Source of the DNA: Cycas panzhihuaensis
Taxonomy: Eukaryota > Cycadophyta
Reading direction: 5' to 3'
Length of the DNA: 64,000 bases
Assembly: GCA_023213395.1 (NCBI GenBank)
Contig: CM041465.1
Location: 9,486,001 to 9,550,000 of the forward strand
The position numbers were made by a program, and so were the translations under genes. The notes below the pieces were generated by a model, which searched no databases, was not told the DNA's origin, and worked only from the letters and a program-made list of their open reading frames with translations. Below, piece after piece: positions 57,694 through 64,000 of the stretch; the first letter of the stretch is position 1, and each line of letters begins with the position of its first letter.

Positions 57694-60248
57694 AACTCTC
57701 AGCCACCGTCAAGATGGAGGTTGAGAAGGTCTTGGATGCTGGGCTTATCACTTCCATTGACTACCCTAAGTGGGTCTCCAACATTGTCCCCGTTGCTAAA
57801 AAGAACGGGGCGATCCATATATGTGTCGACTTTCGCGACATCAATAATGCTTGTCCCAAGGACAATTTCCCGTTACCCTTCCTCAATCAAATCATTGATT
57901 GCACCACCAGATTTGAAGTTATGTCCTTAATGGACGGCTTCTCTGGCTATAACCAAATTTAGATTTCTCCCAAAGACCGCTATAAGATGGCCTTCACTAC
58001 TCCTTGGGGTACCTTCGCCTATAAGGCGATGCCCTTTGGCCTTAAGAATACAGGTGCTACTTACTAAAGAGCCATGCATTTCATTTTCCACGACCTCATT
58101 GATAACACATTTGAGGTCTTCATGGACGATATGATGGGTCTCTCCCGTGTCAGGGCCCATCACCCATCCGACTTGCATGCCATCTTCTCACGATGCCGCA
58201 AGTATCACGTCAGTCTAAATCTGCTCAAGTGTGTGTTTGCCATTACCTCGGGTAAACTCCTTGGTTTCCTTGTATCTAAATAAGGAATTCAGATTGACCC
58301 TGACAAGGTCAGGGCAATCCTTGACATGTCGCTGCCTAGAACTCAATGACAGATTAAGTTGTTTCTAGGGAGGCTTGGTTTCTTAGCCGACTTCGCTGTG
58401 AGCGCTAAACCCCTCACGAACCTATTGAAGAAGGGAGCTCCTTTTGCTTGGTCTGACAAGACCCAAAAGGCCTTCAAAGGACTTAAGGAAGCCCTAGCTT
58501 CTGCTCCTACATTGGTACCTCCTCGATTCGATAGGCCCTTCGTCCTATACACCTCGGTGACTGATGAATCCTTGGGCACTATGCTAGCTCAGGAGGATGA
58601 CTCGAGAACCGAGAGAGCTATATATTTCATCAGTCGCACCCTCGTGGCTACTGAGCTTAACTATTCCCCCGTCGAGAAGGAGTGCCTCTCCTTGGTCCAT
58701 GCAACTAAGAAGTTCAGACACTACTTGCTCGGCAACACCACCAAGGTGATCGTTCAATTCGATCCCTTGCGATACTTGCTAACTCGTTCGGTTGTGGTGA
58801 GATTTGGTCATTGGGCTGTCTTACTTCAAGAATTCGACCTCCATATCATTAACCGGAAATCAAAGAAGGGAATGATAGTGGCCGAGCAACTCGCGAACGC
58901 CCCTATCCCTAACTCCTTTGGTGCTCTCGTTGACGACTCTCTCCCCGATGAGTCTATCTTGACGATTCAGGGAGCCTCTCCCCATCCACTCATTGACGAT
59001 GAGTGGTATGGTGACATAGTGCGGTATCTTACACAGCAGCAATACCGCCCTGATGCTAGTAGCAAAGTTAGATCTCATATTCGGACTTCTGCTAAGCAAT
59101 ACCTCCTTGTGGATGAGGTATTGTATAAGAGGTCCTTTGATGGGATCCTCCTCTGCTGCGTTACTACTGACGAAGCCGACCAGGTACTTCGCGAATGCCA
59201 CCACAGTATTTGTGGAGGTCACTTTGGGGGCTAGTCTATGGCTCAGAGGATCCTTCGCATGGGTTATTTCTAGTCGTCCCTCTTTAAGGACGCTCACGCC
59301 TTTACTCTGAAATGTCGGCGATGTCAGGAACACGCCAACATTTCCCATGTGCCTTTCGAGGCCCTGCATCCCATTGTTTCACCATGGCCTTTTGGTCAGT
59401 GGGGACTAGACCTCATTGGGGCTATCTCTCCACCTTCGTCGTCGCAGCACAAGTTTATCTTGACTGCCATGAAGTATTTTACCAAATGAGCAGAGGCCAT
59501 TCCCTTAATCACTACCCCTGGTAAAACGATTGCCACATTCATTTACCAGTACATCATTTGCCATTTTGGGATCCCGGACATCCTAATCACTGATAACGGA
59601 ACTCTTTTATGTAATAAGGAGATGGATGAGCTCTGTGAGAAGTTTAAAATTTCTCACAAGACTTCCTCCGCTTACTACCCTCAGGCAAATGGCCAAGTGG
59701 AGTCTTTCAATAAGACTCTCGTCAACATTCTCAAGAAAACCATTGCTTAATCCCAAAAGGATTGGCACCTTCAGTTGCCCTCCGCCTTGTGGGCTTACCG
59801 CACCTCTATCCGTTCTGCCACGGGAATGACCCTGTTCTCCCTGGTCTATGGTACTGAGGCAGTACTCCCGCTGGAGGAGGAGATTCCTTCCTTGCGAGTC
59901 TCCCTTCGAGGGTTCATCGATGAAGAGTCGATCTGTCAGGCTCGCCTGTTGGACCTCGAAGTTTTGGATGAGAGACGCTTAGTCACTTATCAGGCTAACC
60001 TGGCATCCAAAGCCCGCTCACAAAGGGCCTATGATAAACATCTTCATTTCCGCCCTTTGTTTCTTGGGGACCACGTCCTCAAGCTCAAGTATCTCCATAA
60101 TCGCTTGACCAAGTTCAAACCCCGATGGGTTGGTCCTTTCGTCATTATCGAATCCCTCGATAATGGTGCCTACAGGATAGCCACCCTAGAAGGGCTTAAA
60201 TTCGAGAAAGCTGTTAATGGGAAATTCCTTAAGAAGTTTTATGCGTGA
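57675..60248 (+). pseudogene. Gypsy H reverse transcriptase-RNase H-integrase
   Basis: One frame with about eight stops. RT: KKNGAIHICVDFRDINNACP (about 57797-57858), FEVMSLMDGFSGYNQI (57912-57960) and the catalytic VFMDDMMG at about 58116-58139, intact. RNase H (58360-58900): FVLYTSVTDESLGTMLAQ, YSPVEKECLSLVHATKKFRH and RFGHWAVLLQEFDLHII. Integrase: zinc region CHHSICGGHFGG and CRRCQ (59195-59330), core GLDLIGA (first Asp), LITDNGTLL (second Asp, about 59585) and ANGQVESFNK (Glu, about 59686). The C-terminal FKPRWVGPFVIIESLDNGAY and stop at 60248 follow. All catalytic residues survive. No second, archaeal-type RNase H lies between RNase H and integrase, which many Tat/Ogre elements have. Confidence 0.92.
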
Positions 60249-60914
60249 TCTTTCGACGATCTCTTCGCCCTACTCTGAAACGAGCCTAAACTACCATCTT
60301 AGGTTATCCCCATTCTTCCCAACCACGGGTAGAATGGCAATTTAAGATGGATCCTTCTTCTTCTTTCCAGTTCCTTCTGCGGAACCCACATTCTCGTACC
60401 CTCTCGGGAACTTTTGTCATCTTGCTTGGGCATTCCCCAATCAGGAAGACGCTTGGGAGCATCGTCGCTCCTCTTTCTTGTCTATCGTTTCCTTCGCATA
60501 TTTCGCTATGCTCTTCCGTAGACGTGTATGCCGCTCTATCCTCTAACCTCACACCTCTCTGTCGTCTTCACTTACGACATATGTGTGTGCTCCTGTTAGA
60601 CATATAGCCATACATAGAAGGAAACATGTGCATCATACAACAAAATATTCATAATATAAAATATCTACAGTATAACATTTACAACCAACAAAATAAACAT
60701 ACATGTCATCCACACATGATATATCATACACAGCATCTCATATCCAAATAGGGTTTCAATTACCCCGTATATATATATACATCCAAAAATCATGTCAGAT
60801 TATACATCTGGGAAGCTGGTGTCCTTGTAGGGGGGTACAATCATATGGTCCTATATATGACCCCACAGGGTGCTTTCCCCTGTCAAAATCATATGTATAT
60901 ATCCTACTCTACTG
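60249..60914. other. Convergent spacer between pol and the antisense ORF
   Basis: About 670 bp. The segment 60600-60790 is a local AT-rich patch (short repeats of ATA and ACAT) within GC-rich element H. No ORF with a domain. Sense and antisense transcripts would end here. Confidence 0.5.
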
Positions 60915-62866
60915 CTACCCCGCTCCTGGGGTACCATCTCCTGGTCTCTGTGATCCCTCTCTTGGGGACCACATACCTCCGAGGCTCCTCCTGGGCCTCT
61001 GCGAGCTGCCCACCTCGCTCTCCTCGTCTCGCGGTCGTCTCACGGTCATCGCCGCCATGTGGGTATGCATCCTGCTTTGGCTCGACCTCGACACCATCTG
61101 TGCTACCAACTGATCGTATCGAGCCTAGATACGATCCCTCTCTCCTTGGAGTGCTTCCTCTGTCACCCTGAGACGCTCTGTGATTACTGCTAGCTGGGTC
61201 CTGCTCTCGGCATCTCCGCCTGCTCCACCCTGTGCCTCTAGAGCCTCCACCCGTCTGCGTAGCTCGTCCCTCTCGCATCTCGTATCATCCCTCCCTTGCT
61301 GCAGCCATCCCTGGGATGTTGTGTGTTCTTGGGACTCTGAATCCCATATGTATCTCGCCCTCACCAACGGGGCGAATACCTCTGTGTGGGCACCTACCGC
61401 TCTTGGCTCATCTCCTACCTGGATGGGCGGTTGCCCCTCTGCATACACCTAAGGGAATATCTCCCTCACCACAGCCTCTATCAGTCTCTGGATCTCCCTT
61501 TGTACACCTTGAATGCAACATGCCATGTGTCAGTATACATCTCACCACATACCATGATCAAACCAAACCAAACATCTATCTGGACGCCAAACAACTCAGG
61601 AAAAGGTTTGGCCTCACCTGCTGTGGCCGCCGGCTCCTCTGGTCGTGCAACATCCTCCCCTCCTGGCTCTCTACCAGCTGCAGGTGCCTCGTCCTCTAGC
61701 ACCTCCTCTGCCTGGGCCTCCCTCCTCACAGGGGTGGGCCTAGCTCTCATCCCTCCGGATCCCATCATGATCCGCAACCTGCGGGCCCTGGTCACAGGTC
61801 CCCTGCTCTCGTCCTGTGCTCCTGACGGGCCTGCCTCTCCTTTGGTAGCCCCGGATGGACCCTCTACACCTCCTGCTGTCCCTGAGGGACCTGCCTCCCC
61901 TGCAGGTTGTGACAGGCTGGCCCCATCATCTCCATCATCTCCATCGTCCCTGCCATCATCGCCTGTGGGCACTCCTGCTCCGCCTGCCTCGTCGTCACTA
62001 TCCCACCTCACTGTCCTATAAGACTCTTCTACATAGTCTGGTAGGGTGAGGAGGTCTAGTGACATAGCCTCCATCGAGCGTCAGACATGGGCCCTATCCT
62101 CTGTCCCTCTCAGCCGAGTCTGCCACCTGTGGACCATCGGGGCCCGCTCTGTGATGGGGTGTGGTCCCCCCGCTGGTGCCACTGCCGTGAAATGATAAAA
62201 AAACCAGCACTGTAGCAGTGTGCTATATGACAACCCACCTCTGCCAGTCATCCTGATAGTGTCTAGCTGGGCGACGAGGTTCACCGCTATCAGGGTCACC
62301 CAGTCCATCCTCTCGCTGGCTTTGCAGCGGTGAACTGCACCTAACCATCCGCCTGGTATCTCCCTATAGTTCTGCTTCTGGGAAATCCAGAATAGAACGC
62401 ATAGTATATCCAACTTCCTCACCCGAGGAATCCCTGACATCGAGACAGCGGAGGGGCTCCTCCGCTCCCATTTGTCAACTCCTGTGAAGAACAAGGATGC
62501 CTCCCTCTGTGCTACCTCGATGCTAGGCAGCGTCCCCAGTCTCACCGGCCTCCGTCACGGAACTCCGATTCATCAGATATCTCTTGGCGTGACCATCACA
62601 TCACCTACCTGTGGTAGGTGGAACACATGTCTCCTCCTGTCCCAATGGGATACTATGTCGACCAATAACCTCTGATCTGATGCATACTGAGGTGTATTGA
62701 GGGCCTTATATAGGCCACACCTCTGTAGGATCTCCCTGTCCTCCCATGACATCATCTCTATGTAGCTCAACATGGCCATACCCACGTTCTCATTGTTATC
62801 TACCGCGATGACAGCTCGTTCACACCAAAAAATAATCTGAGTTAGCTTCACGTCAGCCACTATCAC
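60915..62866 (-). pseudogene. Large antisense ORF of gypsy H, plant-mobile-domain-like
   Basis: Read on the minus strand from ATG at 62866, one frame runs about 1.38 kb to 61481, broken only by in-frame TGA codons at about 62573, 62570, 62561 and 62081, several of which look like CGA to TGA. After one frameshift near 61490 the reading goes on in a second frame to 60915 with two TAG codons, about 650 codons in all. The N-terminal part has VSHWDRRRHVFHLPQVGDVM and a later TPRDI, like the W..TFH...GE.TVT..DV core of plant mobile domains. Next are GWLGAVHRCKASERMDW and a hydrophobic LLQCWFFYHF, then an acidic Gly/Ser/Pro linker. A charged coiled-coil-like end (ERDELRRRVEALEAQGG) follows. Antisense ORFs here are known in Tat elements such as Grande. 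The domain name is tentative, the conserved frame is not. Confidence 0.6.
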
Positions 62867-63479
62867 CCCTCACTCTCTCGAAACTCTCTCTGCTTGAGAT
62901 TTGGGGCTCTTTTGGCCCTTGTATCTATTTTTCTCCTTTTCTGCTTTCGTACCGCGCTAAACTTAGCAGTACCGCTAAGTTTGGCACGGGTCCCACGACG
63001 ATTGGGTCCTGCGATAATGATCATGGCACCGTGATCATTACCGCCGTATGAACGGTGATCCCCCAAAAGGGGGGATTTCTGCCTCGAAAAATAAAAAAAT
63101 TCTTCTGGTGGACCCCGTGGGGCCCACCGGGACCAGGGCTCCCTAATGCCTAGGTCCCCGCCTCTTTCTGGGTCTGATTCAGACTCCGAGAGGCCTCTAA
63201 TTGCCCATAAGGGGCACTAAAACCCACATGAAACTACGAAAAAGTAATGAATTTTGAACTTTGAAATGGGTTGGGTTTAGTGATATCCACTCACTGGATC
63301 CGGTCTCGCTATCGCCATGTCATCCTATCGGTTGCGCTGGCTCTCTCCATTCTCCGATCCAACAATTTGATCTCTCTCTGCGTGCCTCCAAAGTTGGGTG
63401 GCGCTCCGCTGCGTAAGGGAATGGCTCTAGTTTCGTATGAGAGCCAGTGAAAATGAATCCATTTTCTAGTTTGATTTCC
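62867..63479 (-). other. Leader of the antisense ORF
   Basis: About 610 bp between the minus-strand TATA box and the antisense ATG. A 67-codon minus ORF (63066-62863) ends overlapping the start codon at 62866 and could be an upstream ORF, although its basic composition gives no domain. Confidence 0.4.
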
Positions 63480-63486
63480 TTATATA
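63480..63486 (-). promoter_or_regulatory. Minus-strand TATA box for the antisense ORF
   Basis: The minus strand reads CGCCTATATAAGG, a strong plant TATA box in otherwise GC-rich DNA, 614 bp upstream of the antisense ATG. Transcription would start near 63450. This fits an independent antisense transcription unit. Confidence 0.5.
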
Positions 63487-64000
63487 GGCGGGGGCCCCAA
63501 CAGGCACTTCCTCTGTTTTTGGCCACGCGACAGCCGTTGGGACCGTCCCATCCCCCTGTTTGCCTTTGCCTTCTAGCCCTGTCGCCCATTGTGCTCTATC
63601 AATGCCCTTTCTGCCCTCCCTTGCAAGGGCATTTATGGTGCCTCATTATCGCACTTTTATCAGGGCCCTTCTGCATCGTTTTGTATGCTACTCCCATGCA
63701 TGCCTGAGTTTATACTCGTTTGGCTCATTTCATCGCATTGGACTTGTTTCCGCGGCCCTTTCTCGCTCTTGGGGTCCCCAAAGGGAATGCTCCCCCACCT
63801 GGGGGCATGTTTTACTTTTCAAAGCGACCTTTTGGCACCCCAAGAGGCTTTTTCTTCTGACCACTCCTTACCGGTGATCGGATTACTTGCTCTTGCCCTG
63901 GGTAACCTCATTGCTAGGTCCTCCTACCCTTCACAGCCACTTTTCGCTTACCTTTCGAGTGTTACTTTCATTATCTATTGACTACTACGATTTTGTGTCA
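63487..64000. other. GC-rich end of window, 3' region of gypsy H
   Basis: No ORF with a domain. The + strand ORFs at 63447-63981 overlap each other in three frames and are unlikely to be genes. The 3' LTR of H is not recognisable here and would lie beyond 64000. Confidence 0.4.

Larger units (their letters stand above)
50695..64000 (+). mobile_element. Ty3/gypsy element H, Tat/Ogre type, 3' end outside the window
   Basis: A large GC-rich gypsy on the + strand: a long 5' LTR or leader (to about 53420), gag (53689-55902), protease and linker (to 57693), RT-RNase H-integrase (to 60248), then 3.7 kb with a large antisense ORF. The order PR-RT-RNH-INT, the gag zinc motif CX3HX4HX5C-like, the long downstream region and the antisense ORF point to the Tat lineage, as in Grande and Ogre elements. 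All gag-protease text lies in one frame and all RT-integrase text in another. A single frameshift near 57680 and about fifteen stops are the only lesions. The left border is placed at the composition change and is approximate. Confidence 0.85.

Noticed and set aside
60347-62049. Plus-strand ORFs of 64-211 codons opposite the antisense gene
   Set aside because: Ser/Pro/Leu-rich complements of the acidic and Gly-rich antisense frame. The minus-strand reading gives recognisable structure and they do not.
62472-62675. 67-codon + strand ORF as a gene
   Set aside because: Complement of the antisense ORF start region; no domain.

Overview
The window is a block of repetitive nuclear DNA from a seed plant with a large genome. 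The evidence is nested Ty1/copia and Ty3/gypsy LTR retrotransposons, initiator-Met-tRNA primer sites, a LINE-type DUF4283 relic and heavy G:C to A:T decay. The species cannot be read from the sequence; a conifer, cycad, early angiosperm or large-genome monocot would all fit. I found no intact host gene, tRNA, rRNA or CRISPR array. Nearly every coding feature is a broken transposon gene.

Layout. 290-2591 is the 3' half of a + strand copia element (B0). 3130-4130 is a LINE ORF1 relic with a DUF4283 domain on the minus strand. 4485-5915 holds short tandem repeats. 5950-16521 is a second copia of the B0 family (B). B is split inside its integrase by a young complete copia (A, 7992-13162, minus strand), which has 217-bp LTRs and a TTTCT target duplication. 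16522-23100 is the 3' end and LTR of an element J, split by copia C (17560-22837, minus strand). C is flanked not by 5 bp but by a 126-bp direct duplication. 23127-25770 is a short element D with LTRs and only a gag relic. 26185-28412 is a copia relic E that stops at an (AC)n tract.

29409-33415 is about 4 kb of almost pure (AT)n with (ACAT)/(ATGT) patches. 33590-34190 is a truncated relative of D. 34200-36265 and 42603-42915 are two parts of gypsy G, split by copia F (36266-42602, ATAAG target duplication). 45237-49941 is a further minus-strand copia, I.

From about 50.7 kb the base composition becomes clearly GC-richer. This is gypsy element H of Tat/Ogre type: a long 5' LTR or leader, gag, protease, RT-RNase H and integrase. 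Downstream is a large antisense ORF (62866 back to 60915) with its own minus-strand TATA box. Its 3' LTR would lie beyond the window.

The genes of each element would have acted together as gag-pol, making virus-like particles, reverse transcriptase and integrase. None looks autonomous now. LTR divergence and nesting give an order: A is youngest (3 differences in 217 bp), C is older (12 in 217) and F older still (about one site in eight). B, G and J are older than the elements inserted into them. The least conventional parts are the antisense ORF of H, the 126-bp duplication around C, the gag-only D family and the giant AT array.
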